Source: Pseudoalteromonas piratica (GTDB lineage Bacteria; Pseudomonadota; Gammaproteobacteria; Enterobacterales; Alteromonadaceae). Taken from it: 64,000 bases of DNA. A program made the translations under genes and the position numbers. Position 1 is the first letter of the stretch. Every line of letters begins with the position of its first letter. The notes under the pieces were generated by a model. That model made no database searches. It was not told the origin of the DNA and was given only the letters and a program-made list of their open reading frames with translations. Positions 36,869-45,194 of the stretch are shown here, in pieces. Location: assembly GCF_000788395.1 (NCBI RefSeq), contig NZ_CP009888.1, forward strand, positions 372,001 through 436,000, in the 5' to 3' direction.

Positions 36869-37489
36869 ATGAAAAAATTAGCGTTAGCAATGACCTTAAT
36901 CGCAGCAAGCATTTCAACCAACCTTTATGCAGCTGATGAAAAACGCATTACCGAAACACTAACAATGAACCAAGGGCAAAATTTAGAAATTGATTTTCCA
37001 GTTGGCAGTATTGAGATCATCACTGTTGATGGTAATGAGCTAAGTATCGAAATTGAAATCGAAGGCAAAGACGAAGGTTGGTTCTCAAAGAACCGCGATG
37101 TATCAAATATTGAATTAAATAAACGTGTTCGTGATAACCGTATTTCTCTCGAAATTGACGAAGATAATCTTAATCAAGAGTGGGTTATTAAGGTACCAAA
37201 GTCTGCAGCCATTGATATTGAAGTAGGTGTTGGCAGTATAGAAATTCAAAAACTTGAAAACTCAGTCGATGCCGATGTAGGTGTTGGCTCAATTCGTATC
37301 GATACTGTACTTGATGACTTCAAGCGTATCGATTTATCGACTGGGGTAGGTGATACAAGTATTAAGGGTTTTAGTGGCGATTTAGAAAGCTCGCGTAACA
37401 TCGTTAGCTCAGAAACAAGTTACTCTGGTAACGGTGAATACAGCATTGAAGCCGAAGTAGGTGTTGGCGATATTAAAGTTCGTAAATAA
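36869..37489 (+). CDS. Periplasmic beta-repeat protein (DUF4097-like)
   Basis: This 206-residue protein has a signal peptide (about 1-21, ending NLYA) and then a beta-rich body made of short repeats. The motif GVGSI or GVGDI recurs five times (PVGSIEI, GVGSIEI, GVGSIRI, GVGDTSI, GVGDIKV at about residues 45-205), as in DUF4097/DUF2807-type adhesin-like beta solenoids. It is acidic. No function is known for this family member. It follows the TraB/GumN gene by 92 bp on the same strand and ends in a strong terminator. Confidence 0.7.
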   Translation: MKKLALAMTLIAASISTNLYAADEKRITETLTMNQGQNLEIDFPVGSIEIITVDGNELSIEIEIEGKDEGWFSKNRDVSNIELNKRVRDNRISLEIDEDNLNQEWVIKVPKSAAIDIEVGVGSIEIQKLENSVDADVGVGSIRIDTVLDDFKRIDLSTGVGDTSIKGFSGDLESSRNIVSSETSYSGNGEYSIEAEVGVGDIKVRK

Positions 37490-37504
37490 GTCATCTAACA
37501 AAAG

Positions 37505-37530
37505 AAAAAGGCGCTTTAAGCGCCTTTTTT
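37505..37530. terminator. Terminator after the beta-repeat gene, usable on both strands
   Basis: The stem AAAAAGGCGCT / AGCGCCTTTTTT with loop TTA separates this gene from the convergent TonB-domain gene, with T runs on both strands. Confidence 0.85.
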
Positions 37531-37535
37531 CGTGT

Positions 37536-38585
37536 TTAAATTACTTGTTTGCCATGAACATCTGCAAACGTAAATGTTGCATCTGCATCACCAAATACAT
37601 ATACAGAACAAGTTCCCCAAGACTCAGGTATTTGCCATTTATTACCTGCTTCAACTAAAAATTGCGAATGATGATTATCACAACGTACTTCAAGGTTAGT
37701 TAAATTACCTTCAACATTATCAATTACAAAGCCACTGCGTTCTAACTGGTAACGCCAAAAGTCGCGATTGCCTATTGCAGCGTTAATCACCAATGGCTTT
37801 TCACTGGCTAAATAAGCGGTTATTTGATCGTAGTAAGGTGTTAATTTCGCTACATTCGGGTTGTCAGAATAATGCGTTTTCAAATTCTCAAATATCGATT
37901 TTGCATCACCATAAAGCTGACGTTCAATAGCTAAACTAAACGCACGCGCAGCAAAAGCACTGTATTGCGTTTCTTTTTGTAATTCACGATGTCTCAGAAC
38001 GCTTTTAATAGCATTAAGCTCAGTTTCAGTGTCCTTTGTTTGTTCCGCAATTAACGAATTAAGAATCGCATAATACATATCTTCGTATGCATTCCAGCGC
38101 CCTTTCTCTTCTATTTTCGCCATTATTTTTTGCGCTTCGGCAATATTATTTTCTTCTAAATAACGGTTTGCCAATTTGTACTGCTTTACAAACTTCCTTG
38201 ATGCACCTTTAGGAGTCTCGCTCAATCTAAAATCTAATTGCACTTGGTTTCGACATTGCTGAATCGCCTTACCATCCATTGTTGCTGGTGAATATTGCCA
38301 TTTTTCAATGGATCTGCGCGCATACGATTCAAAAATTGGATTTGATGAGTTGTCCACAATCACATTCGAGGTTGTTCCATCCGGTTCTACCACAAAACTT
38401 AATTGTACCCACCCTTCTTTACCATCACGTGCTGCACTTACAGGATATTTGGGCGGTATCCGTTTGATTGCCTCGGCATTTACAATGGTATTTAAGTGAA
38501 GCTGGTCTGTTTTATTAATGACAGTGTTGTTTTCTGCTGTGCTTAAGGCACTTGCAGAAAGCACTAAAAATGAAAAAGGGATCAT
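37536..38585 (-). CDS. Periplasmic protein with TonB C-terminal-type domain near the N-terminus
   Basis: This 349-residue protein has a signal peptide (about 1-17) and then at about residues 38-120 a TonB C-terminal fold: PPKYPVSAARDGKEGWVQLS, VEPDGTTSNV, and IEKWQYSPATMDGK. True TonB has an N-terminal membrane anchor and a proline-rich linker before this domain; both are absent here. The other 220 residues are helical and unrecognised, ending in a small beta region with two Cys (ex. GTCSVYVFG). It may interact with outer membrane receptors or peptidoglycan in the periplasm. The next gene upstream encodes an outer membrane barrel, 37 bp away, so the two are probably one operon. Confidence 0.75.
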   Translation of the reverse strand: MIPFSFLVLSASALSTAENNTVINKTDQLHLNTIVNAEAIKRIPPKYPVSAARDGKEGWVQLSFVVEPDGTTSNVIVDNSSNPIFESYARRSIEKWQYSPATMDGKAIQQCRNQVQLDFRLSETPKGASRKFVKQYKLANRYLEENNIAEAQKIMAKIEEKGRWNAYEDMYYAILNSLIAEQTKDTETELNAIKSVLRHRELQKETQYSAFAARAFSLAIERQLYGDAKSIFENLKTHYSDNPNVAKLTPYYDQITAYLASEKPLVINAAIGNRDFWRYQLERSGFVIDNVEGNLTNLEVRCDNHHSQFLVEAGNKWQIPESWGTCSVYVFGDADATFTFADVHGKQVI

Positions 38586-38621
38586 ACTTTAAATCCTTTT
38601 TAAGTAATAATTTTCAACAGG

Positions 38622-39557
38622 TTACTCTTCATTAAAGTAAATTACAATGCTGCCGCCACTGAGTACACTGCCTTCGTTGTAATGCAAGCCAATACCAATA
38701 TTATCAAACCATGAGGTCCATGGGCGAGTATCGATTAATAACCCACCACCATATTCGTAGTAATGTCCTGTACTAAACGCACTTCTTGCATCCCCCCCTA
38801 AATCAACACGTTGAAACTTCAAATAGATCGATTCGGTATGTTTTAGTTTCTGGTCGAGCTTAATTGTTGCACGGATGCTATTTGCAAAATACCAACCCGA
38901 AGGTGTTGCATCACGGGTTGTTTCATCACCACCAAACCCCTTGCCAAAAAAATGGTTATAGCTCGACTTTGCTAACCAATGTCCCCAACGGCTTTTCTTT
39001 TTGCGACTTAGGGTTAGACCAAAATCAGCCAAAAGCGAGTTTGCCGTTGTATTAAAGTAAATTCCTTCAACACCTGACTTTAATGCACGACTTTCAGCGC
39101 TGTTATAATCATGAACATTGTCATAGTGCATGATGTGTGCCCCTATATTCCCCTCTAAAAGCCAATTATCGTATCGGTAGAGAGATGTTTCATAATCAGC
39201 ATAAGCAGTAAAAATTTTATCGTTGCTGTCATCAGGAATAATCAGATTATCAAACAGGACTTCTTGTGATTGTGAGATGTATGAGACATGAGTATTAATG
39301 CGAGATTCTTCATCAAGTTGAAACGTATAAGGTAATGCAAAAACTTGTAATTGCCTGCGTAAATCTAAGCTTTCATCATTGCCGCCTGACAAAGGCTCTA
39401 AAATATTAACCGGGTCAAAATTGCCAAACCCAAAACGTACAACGTCAGAGTCACTGATTACAACAGAGGATGCAAACGACTCTTCATAAGCTTTTTTGAC
39501 AGTAGCAAATAATGGCGTGCTAAATAGAAAGAAAAATAATAGCCCTAATTTTTTCAC
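38622..39557 (-). CDS. Outer membrane beta-barrel protein (Omp_AT-like)
   Basis: This 311-residue protein has a signal peptide (MKKLGLLFFFLFSTPLFA) and alternating hydrophobic strands consistent with a barrel, ending near the C-terminus in GIGLHYNEGSVLSGGSIVIY. It resembles the solitary autotransporter barrel family (Omp_AT) of marine gammaproteobacteria, which lacks a passenger domain. That assignment is from memory of the pattern and is not certain. It lies just upstream of the TonB-domain gene, in the same direction. No function is known. Confidence 0.6.
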   Translation of the reverse strand: MKKLGLLFFFLFSTPLFATVKKAYEESFASSVVISDSDVVRFGFGNFDPVNILEPLSGGNDESLDLRRQLQVFALPYTFQLDEESRINTHVSYISQSQEVLFDNLIIPDDSNDKIFTAYADYETSLYRYDNWLLEGNIGAHIMHYDNVHDYNSAESRALKSGVEGIYFNTTANSLLADFGLTLSRKKKSRWGHWLAKSSYNHFFGKGFGGDETTRDATPSGWYFANSIRATIKLDQKLKHTESIYLKFQRVDLGGDARSAFSTGHYYEYGGGLLIDTRPWTSWFDNIGIGLHYNEGSVLSGGSIVIYFNEE

Positions 39558-39737
39558 AACAAATAATTTTTATTATAGTAATTCATGCTCGCCGCTAGTT
39601 ATATCACTAAAACCCAACTGAATGCATCGCCCTAAAATAAATTTTATTGACATTTAGACGTCCAAAATGTTTCAATTGCCGCTCAATCACCCTATTTATA
39701 GTAAACAGCTTTTCCTAAAGCTGTTTACTCAAGGGCT

Positions 39738-39917
39738 GGAAGAGGTGCGTTATTCAGGTAGTTCAGTTGAGGAGAGCAAACTCCTAAGACTCTGAACGAG
39801 GGGAATTAACGCCGAGAGAGTATTGTTTTTGCTAACTCTAACTCTCGGGCGTCTGGGCTGAATCCCAGCGACTGTCACCAATTACTTATTATAAGTAAAT
39901 ATGTTTGGTGGAGAGCT
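39738..39917 (+). promoter_or_regulatory. Lysine riboswitch (L box)
   Basis: The RNA has the core sequences of the lysine aptamer in order: AGAGGTGCG at 39741, GCCGAGAG at about 39811, the CTGGGCTGAATCCCAG stem near 39853, ACTGTCACC, and TGGTGGAGAGCTTCT at 39906-39920. A terminator-like stem follows at 39933. Lysine binding should favour that stem and switch off the dapA operon. Confidence 0.9.
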
Positions 39918-39932
39918 TCTGGTCTTAGAAAA

Positions 39933-39958
39933 ATAAGGCCATCTGCCTTATCTATTTT
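39933..39958 (+). terminator. Expression-platform terminator of the lysine riboswitch
   Basis: The stem ATAAGGC / GCCTTAT with loop CATCT is followed by CTATTTTT. A second, longer stem (AGTCCA with TGGACT, CTTCGAA with TTCGAAG) follows at 39961-40001 and may be part of the same switch. dapA starts at 40050. Confidence 0.75.
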
Positions 39959-40049
39959 TAAGTCCATTGCTCTTCGAATTTTTAGTTGTTCGAAGTGGAC
40001 TGAGCCTTTCCCTTAGCCTATCTCCGAACACGTATTAAGTTCGCTAGAG

Positions 40050-40931
40050 ATGAAATCACAATTTAATTTAGCGCAGTACCCCTTATGGACTGCATTAGTC
40101 ACACCATTTAACGATAATGGTGAGATTGATTTTGAAAATCTTGCTCAACTGGTTAGCGAGCAACAAGATGCCAATAACGGTATTTTATTGCTTGGAAGTA
40201 CCGGTGAAGGCTTAGCCTTAACCACTACAGAACAACAAACGATCGTCCGTTTTGTTTGTGAGTTATCACCCAATGTCCCTTTAATGGTTGCTGTTGGCGG
40301 TATAAACCTGCCAGAACAACTCGCTTGGCTTGAGTTTTGTAATCAACAACCAATCGATGCGCTTTTGCTGGGCTCACCACTTTACGCAAAGCCCGGTTTA
40401 AAAGGTCAAATCCAATGGTTTGATACATTACTCAATGCCACAGAATTACCTTGCATGCTGTATAACGTGCCAGGTCGCAGTGCCGTTGCACTTGCTCCGG
40501 AACTGTTATCAGCACTAGGCCACCACAAAAACCTATGGGCGCTTAAAGAAGCCAGTGGTGATATTAGCAAGTTCGAAGTCTTTAGAACCAGCAATCCAAA
40601 TGTTGCAATTTACAGTGGCGATGATGCCTTAATGCCTTACTTTGCCCAAGCAGGCGCCAAGGGATTAGTTTCTGTTGCAGCAAACGCCTGGCCTAAACAA
40701 ACCGCAGAGTTTGTTCGCAGATCGCTTTCTGGTACACCAAACTTATTCACTACCTGGAGCGAGGCTGTAAATAGCTTATTTGAAGTGGCTAATCCTGTGC
40801 CTGTAAAAGTGCTAATGCATCAACAAGGCAAACTTAATACCCCTAATTTACGTCCACCGCTTACGCATCATGAGCTGGAATCACCTGCGGCAATTCTCGC
40901 TGCGAATCAAAAAATATTATCCTGGAATTAA
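40050..40931 (+). CDS. dapA: 4-hydroxy-tetrahydrodipicolinate synthase
   Basis: This 293-residue class I aldolase joins pyruvate and aspartate semialdehyde, the first step of the DAP/lysine branch. The Schiff-base lysine is Lys166 in WALKEASGD, and the catalytic Tyr138 is in MLYNVPGRS, as in E. coli (Lys161, Tyr133). GSTGEGLAL near residue 50 binds substrate. The ribosome binding site is weak. It leads the riboswitch operon and is followed by dapD after 12 bp. Confidence 0.95.
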   Translation: MKSQFNLAQYPLWTALVTPFNDNGEIDFENLAQLVSEQQDANNGILLLGSTGEGLALTTTEQQTIVRFVCELSPNVPLMVAVGGINLPEQLAWLEFCNQQPIDALLLGSPLYAKPGLKGQIQWFDTLLNATELPCMLYNVPGRSAVALAPELLSALGHHKNLWALKEASGDISKFEVFRTSNPNVAIYSGDDALMPYFAQAGAKGLVSVAANAWPKQTAEFVRRSLSGTPNLFTTWSEAVNSLFEVANPVPVKVLMHQQGKLNTPNLRPPLTHHELESPAAILAANQKILSWN

Positions 40932-40943
40932 GAGAGAAGTACT

Positions 40944-41684
40944 ATGAACTGGCAAGAACTATTAAAAAACCTAGAAAATGGCTCTGTACGTGCAGCAAAC
41001 CAAGATGAAAATGGTAACTGGCACGCAAATATTGAAGTTAAAAAAGGCATTTTAGACGTTTTTAAAAATGGTACTAACACTGAGTTTCCAGGTGGATTTG
41101 TTGATAAAGATAACCTAGCAGTACGCGGTTTTTCTGCTGAAGAAGGTGTACGTATGGTGCCTGGCGGTACTAGCGTTCGCCCTGGCGCTTATGTTGCAAG
41201 CGGTACCGTTATTATGCCACCAGCATATGTAAACATTGGCGCTTACATCGATTCCGGCACTATGGTTGACAGCCATGCACTGGTTGGTTCATGTGCACAA
41301 ATTGGTAAAAATGTACATTTAAGTGCCGCTGTGCAAATAGGCGGTGTATTAGAGCCAGTTGGCGCAAGCCCAGTAGTCATTGAAGACGATGCCTTTATTG
41401 GTGCAGGCTGTGTCATTGTTGAAGGCGTAGTGGTTAAGAAAGGGGCTGTACTTGCACCGGGTGTTCGCTTGTCAGCAACAATCCCTGTTTATGACTGTGT
41501 AAATGAGCGCGTTTTAGAAAAAGGCGAGCCAATTCCAGAAAACGCGATTGTTATTCCGGGTTCTCGTCCAGCATCTAATCAGTGGGGTCGTGAGCAAGGT
41601 TTAAGCATGTCTTGTGCGCTCATTGTTAAATATCGTGATGAGCAAAGCGATGCGTCACTAGAACTTGAAGAGGCTTTACGTTAA
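40944..41684 (+). CDS. dapD: Tetrahydrodipicolinate N-succinyltransferase, short form
   Basis: This 246-residue protein is a hexapeptide-repeat (left-handed beta helix) acyltransferase of the DapD family. YVNIGAYIDSGTMVDS, VGSCAQIGKNVHLS and IEDDAFIGAGCVIVEG match DapD strongly. The family normally succinylates tetrahydrodipicolinate using succinyl-CoA. It is shorter than the usual 270-residue enterobacterial form, at the N-terminus. A standard longer dapD is usually found elsewhere in these genomes, so this may be a second copy dedicated to lysine. Its stop overlaps the next start by one base (TAATG). Confidence 0.85.
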   Translation: MNWQELLKNLENGSVRAANQDENGNWHANIEVKKGILDVFKNGTNTEFPGGFVDKDNLAVRGFSAEEGVRMVPGGTSVRPGAYVASGTVIMPPAYVNIGAYIDSGTMVDSHALVGSCAQIGKNVHLSAAVQIGGVLEPVGASPVVIEDDAFIGAGCVIVEGVVVKKGAVLAPGVRLSATIPVYDCVNERVLEKGEPIPENAIVIPGSRPASNQWGREQGLSMSCALIVKYRDEQSDASLELEEALR

Positions 41685-42889
41685 TGAGCTTCTTGAGCAC
41701 ACAACAGCGTCAAGTGCTGGCAGAGCTATGCCAGCAAAACGATACCCCCTTTTATGTTTATGATCTCGATAAACTAGAAGCGCATTTAACCACGTTAACA
41801 TCTCAAAATGTGGTGAAGCTCTGGTATGCCGTTAAAGCCAATCCGCTTTCAGAGATTATTAAAACGTTAGATAAATGCGGTTTTGACTTTGATGTAGCAA
41901 GCAGTGGCGAGCTAAATCAGGTATTAGGTCAAGGCATAGACGCAAAACGTGTGCTCAACACTGGACCTGCTAAATCGAAAAAGCAGATCCAACACTTTCT
42001 CAGCAAAGGTGTTCGCACCTTTGTTGCTGAAAGTCATAATCAAGTGGCTTGGCTAAACCAAGCAGCTAGCGAACATAACATAACACTGCAAATCTTATTG
42101 CGGGTGCAACTGCGCTGGCCAGACAGTGAGAAAAACCCACTTGGCGGTGATAGCCTCACCCCTTTTGGTCTCGGCATTGAGGATTGGGCTACATTAAATA
42201 TTACGGACTTTCCAGCGCTCGACTTTGCTGGATTACATATTTTCCAGTGGGGCAATATGCTCAGCAGTGACAAGCTTGCTGAACTATGGCGAGCCATGAT
42301 TGCACCACTACAAAATTTAAGTGCACAGCTTGGATTTAAACTACGCATTTTAGATTTAGGCGGTGGTTTAGGTATTCCTTACACAGCAAATGATCAACAC
42401 TTAGTATGGCCGCAATTATTAGATGCGCTCGATAACATCAAACAGTCTGTTGGCTGTGAAGAGCTGTGGATGGAGCTCGGCCGTTACGCCGTAGGCGAAA
42501 TTGGCTTTTACGCAAATCCAGTTATTGAGCAAAAACAAAATTATGGCGCTAATCAACTCATTGTCGCTGGCGGCATAAATCATATTTTACGCCCTGCGGT
42601 AACTAATCAAGCATTTCCAGCCGAATTACTTCGCCAATCAAGTGAAGCGACTAAATCATTTTTAGTACATGGGCCACTTTGTACAGCACTGGATAGCCTT
42701 GGTGAATTTTCGTTAGCGTCAGATATAAATGAAACGGACTGGCTGATCTTTGCTCAGTGCGGAGCATATGGTTTTACTGAAAGTATGCCGTATTTTCTGT
42801 GCCACGAACTGCCAGCCGAATACACCTTTAAACAAGGCCAAATAAGCTGTGTAAGACAGCCAGAAACTGCCGATTATTACCTGAGGTAG
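41684..42889 (+). CDS. PLP-dependent decarboxylase, LysA-like (atypical)
   Basis: This 401-residue protein is of the alanine-racemase-fold decarboxylase family that includes DAP decarboxylase. The PLP lysine is Lys51 in YAVKANPLSE; LDLGGGLGIPY, ELGRYAVGE and GPLCTALD are in the usual places. Two segments differ from true LysA: the GxHxHxGS motif reads HIFQWGN, and the end reads CGAYGFTESMPYFLCHELPA instead of the AGAYG..MSSNYN...P pattern. It may therefore use a modified substrate, for example an N-acylated DAP. Position between dapD and a deacylase under a lysine riboswitch ties it to lysine synthesis. Confidence 0.8.
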   Translation: MSFLSTQQRQVLAELCQQNDTPFYVYDLDKLEAHLTTLTSQNVVKLWYAVKANPLSEIIKTLDKCGFDFDVASSGELNQVLGQGIDAKRVLNTGPAKSKKQIQHFLSKGVRTFVAESHNQVAWLNQAASEHNITLQILLRVQLRWPDSEKNPLGGDSLTPFGLGIEDWATLNITDFPALDFAGLHIFQWGNMLSSDKLAELWRAMIAPLQNLSAQLGFKLRILDLGGGLGIPYTANDQHLVWPQLLDALDNIKQSVGCEELWMELGRYAVGEIGFYANPVIEQKQNYGANQLIVAGGINHILRPAVTNQAFPAELLRQSSEATKSFLVHGPLCTALDSLGEFSLASDINETDWLIFAQCGAYGFTESMPYFLCHELPAEYTFKQGQISCVRQPETADYYLR

Positions 42890-42891
42890 CC

Positions 42892-44004
42892 ATGAACCAA
42901 ATAACACAAGAAAATATTCAAGTGGGTGAGATTGCTAATGGCTTACCACTGACAATTCCTGTTTATCGTCTTGAAGGAAACGGCTCAGGACCAAATGTGT
43001 ATATTCAAGCGAATATGCATGGCGCAGAAGTGCAAGGCAATGCCGTAATTTATCAACTACTAGAAAAACTTAAACACGCTACTTTAGCTTCAAGCGTTAC
43101 GCTAGTTCCTTATGCTAACCCCATTGGTTGCAACCAAAAATCAGGAGAATTTACTCTGGGTCGTTTTGATCCTATTACCGGTACCAACTGGAACCGTATG
43201 TATCAAGATCACTCACATCTTGTAAATGACTTTGTAGCTGAGTTTATCGACGCCGATATTGAAACCATTAAACGTGAATTTCAACAACGCTTAATCGATA
43301 CTACGAGTGCTATTTTAGATGGCCCGAGTTATGCGCTAAATACAGGAAAACGTATTGCACTTAACTTACAAAAATTAGCACACCAAGCTGATATAGTGCT
43401 CGATTTACATACCGGACCAATTTCAGCTAAGCATTTATATTGCCCAACTTATGCTAAAAACAGCGCGCGCTATTTCGATATTGAACATGTTTTATTAATT
43501 CCAAATGAATTTGATGGTGCGATGGACGAAGCCAATTTTTGCCCATGGTGGCAATTAAGTGAAACGTATCAAGCTGCTGGACGAGATATCCCTGTGTTGG
43601 TTGAAGCCTTTACCGTTGAGCTTGGTTCACAAGAAAAAATTGATCTTAGCGAAGCTGAAAACGATGCAAATAGCATCTTAAGCTATTTAACCTATAAAGA
43701 AGCGTTGCTTAACTCACAGTTTAAGCCACAACCAATTACGCGCTATGCATGTTACTTAAATGATTATCTAGCGTTCTACGCTCCTATGGGTGGCATGGTT
43801 GAATACACCGCAGAGTTAGGCAGTCATATAAAGACAGGCGATACCATTGCCAAAATTTTACGCATGGAGCGCTATTTATCAGAGCAACCACTAAATAACA
43901 TCACCCTTGATAAAGATGCCATAACCATCTTGCATTTCGCTTCAGCAAGTGTAAATCAAGGCACTGAGCTATATAAATTTTTCACAAATTATTTTGAATT
44001 GTAA
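42892..44004 (+). CDS. Succinylglutamate desuccinylase/aspartoacylase-type zinc deacylase
   Basis: This 370-residue protein is of the AstE/AspA (M14-like) family, which removes acyl groups from N-acyl amino acids. Zinc ligands are in NMHGAEVQGN (H-x-x-E) and LDLHTGP, and the catalytic Glu is in EAFTVELG. The start ATG lies three bases after the decarboxylase stop codon, so it is the last gene of the riboswitch operon. In this context its likely substrate is an N-succinylated intermediate of the DAP branch, perhaps doing the job of DapE or acting after decarboxylation. That is inference; the family alone does not fix the substrate. Confidence 0.82.
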   Translation: MNQITQENIQVGEIANGLPLTIPVYRLEGNGSGPNVYIQANMHGAEVQGNAVIYQLLEKLKHATLASSVTLVPYANPIGCNQKSGEFTLGRFDPITGTNWNRMYQDHSHLVNDFVAEFIDADIETIKREFQQRLIDTTSAILDGPSYALNTGKRIALNLQKLAHQADIVLDLHTGPISAKHLYCPTYAKNSARYFDIEHVLLIPNEFDGAMDEANFCPWWQLSETYQAAGRDIPVLVEAFTVELGSQEKIDLSEAENDANSILSYLTYKEALLNSQFKPQPITRYACYLNDYLAFYAPMGGMVEYTAELGSHIKTGDTIAKILRMERYLSEQPLNNITLDKDAITILHFASASVNQGTELYKFFTNYFEL

Positions 44005-44034
44005 CAGTTGCGTGAGAAGTCCCCTTTGGGGCAC

Positions 44035-44060
44035 AAGGCGGCATTTATGCCGCCTTTTTT
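44035..44060 (+). terminator. Terminator of the dapA-dapD operon
   Basis: The stem AAGGCGGCAT / ATGCCGCCTT is followed by six T and lies 31 bp past the deacylase stop codon. Confidence 0.9.
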
Positions 44061-44111
44061 ATGTCACAATTTTGGTTATAATAAAGGTCCACTCTATTTA
44101 GGGAAAAAATA

Positions 44112-45116
44112 ATGCGCCTTTTAGTTCCTGGTTTACTACTCGCACTGACCAGCTCATTTGCACTTGCAAACGAAACCCCTTCTGAAAAAGAACTCGCCAA
44201 ACAATGTATTTTAAATGAACTGGCAGCTGGTGATGACTCGCAAACACTTGCCGAAGTGAAAAAGAAATGCCTGAAAATAACCGACATGGACGATATGTCA
44301 GCTATTGATAAGCGCGTTATTAGAGAAAAGGTTACGACTAATAACCCAAATGTAATTACACCACATAAACGGAATTACATTTTACCCATCACGTATATGG
44401 ATAGACCGAAGTTTACACCTGCGGCGAGTGATCCTAATTTAAAGGGTGCGCCACTAGATGATTTGGAAGCTAAATTTCAACTGTCACTCAAAGTACCCTT
44501 GTACCAAAGTAAATCAGATTTAGATCAAGCATTTTATTTTGGTTTTACATTGCAGTCCTATTGGCAACTCTACAATAATGAAATTTCATCGCCGTTTCGT
44601 GAAACAAATTATCAACCTGAGATTTTCTGGTTGAACTTACTCGATGATGAAAATCGCTTATGGGGCGATGAAATGGGTGTAGCAATTGGCTTTGAACACC
44701 AATCCAATGGTCGTAATATCCCACTTTCACGCTCATGGAATCGTATTTATGCAAATCTGTTTTGGGAGCAAAACGGGTTTGTTTTTAGTTTCAGACCTTG
44801 GTACCGCGTGCCTGAGGAAGAAAAGCTTGATGAAGACGACCCTACCGGTGATGATAACCCTGATATCCATGAATATATGGGACATTTTGAGTTTGCTACG
44901 ATTTATCGCTATGAAGAGCATGAATTTACTGTCATGTTACGCAACAACTTAAAGTCAGATAACAAAGGTGCTGTGCAGCTTGATTGGTCATTCCCAGCGT
45001 GGGGACGGTTACGTGGCTATGCGCAATATTATAATGGTTATGGCGAAAGCTTAATTGATTACAACCAGCATATTGAACGCTTTGGTGTAGGTATTTTATT
45101 AACCGACTTTTTATAA
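44112..45116 (+). CDS. pldA: Outer membrane phospholipase A1
   Basis: This 334-residue protein is OMPLA, the calcium-dependent dimeric phospholipase of the outer membrane. It has a signal peptide (about 1-20, ending FALA), a periplasmic N-terminal region of about 75 residues, then a 12-strand barrel. The catalytic site is present: FEHQSNGRNIPLSRSWNRIY near residue 195, with His and Ser in HQS and Asn in SWNR, as in E. coli His142, Ser144, Asn156. The gene has its own terminator, shared with the convergent typA gene. Confidence 0.93.
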   Translation: MRLLVPGLLLALTSSFALANETPSEKELAKQCILNELAAGDDSQTLAEVKKKCLKITDMDDMSAIDKRVIREKVTTNNPNVITPHKRNYILPITYMDRPKFTPAASDPNLKGAPLDDLEAKFQLSLKVPLYQSKSDLDQAFYFGFTLQSYWQLYNNEISSPFRETNYQPEIFWLNLLDDENRLWGDEMGVAIGFEHQSNGRNIPLSRSWNRIYANLFWEQNGFVFSFRPWYRVPEEEKLDEDDPTGDDNPDIHEYMGHFEFATIYRYEEHEFTVMLRNNLKSDNKGAVQLDWSFPAWGRLRGYAQYYNGYGESLIDYNQHIERFGVGILLTDFL

Positions 45117-45146
45117 CTCCTAACTATTTCGTTAAATTTCAAATAT

Positions 45147-45174
45147 AAAAAAACCAGCCTAAGCTGGTTTTTTT
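45147..45174. terminator. Bidirectional terminator between pldA and typA
   Basis: The stem AAAAAAACCAGC / GCTGGTTTTTTT with loop CTAA has a T run on both strands. Confidence 0.88.
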
Positions 45175-45194
45175 ATTACAAAACGAAATCGCTA

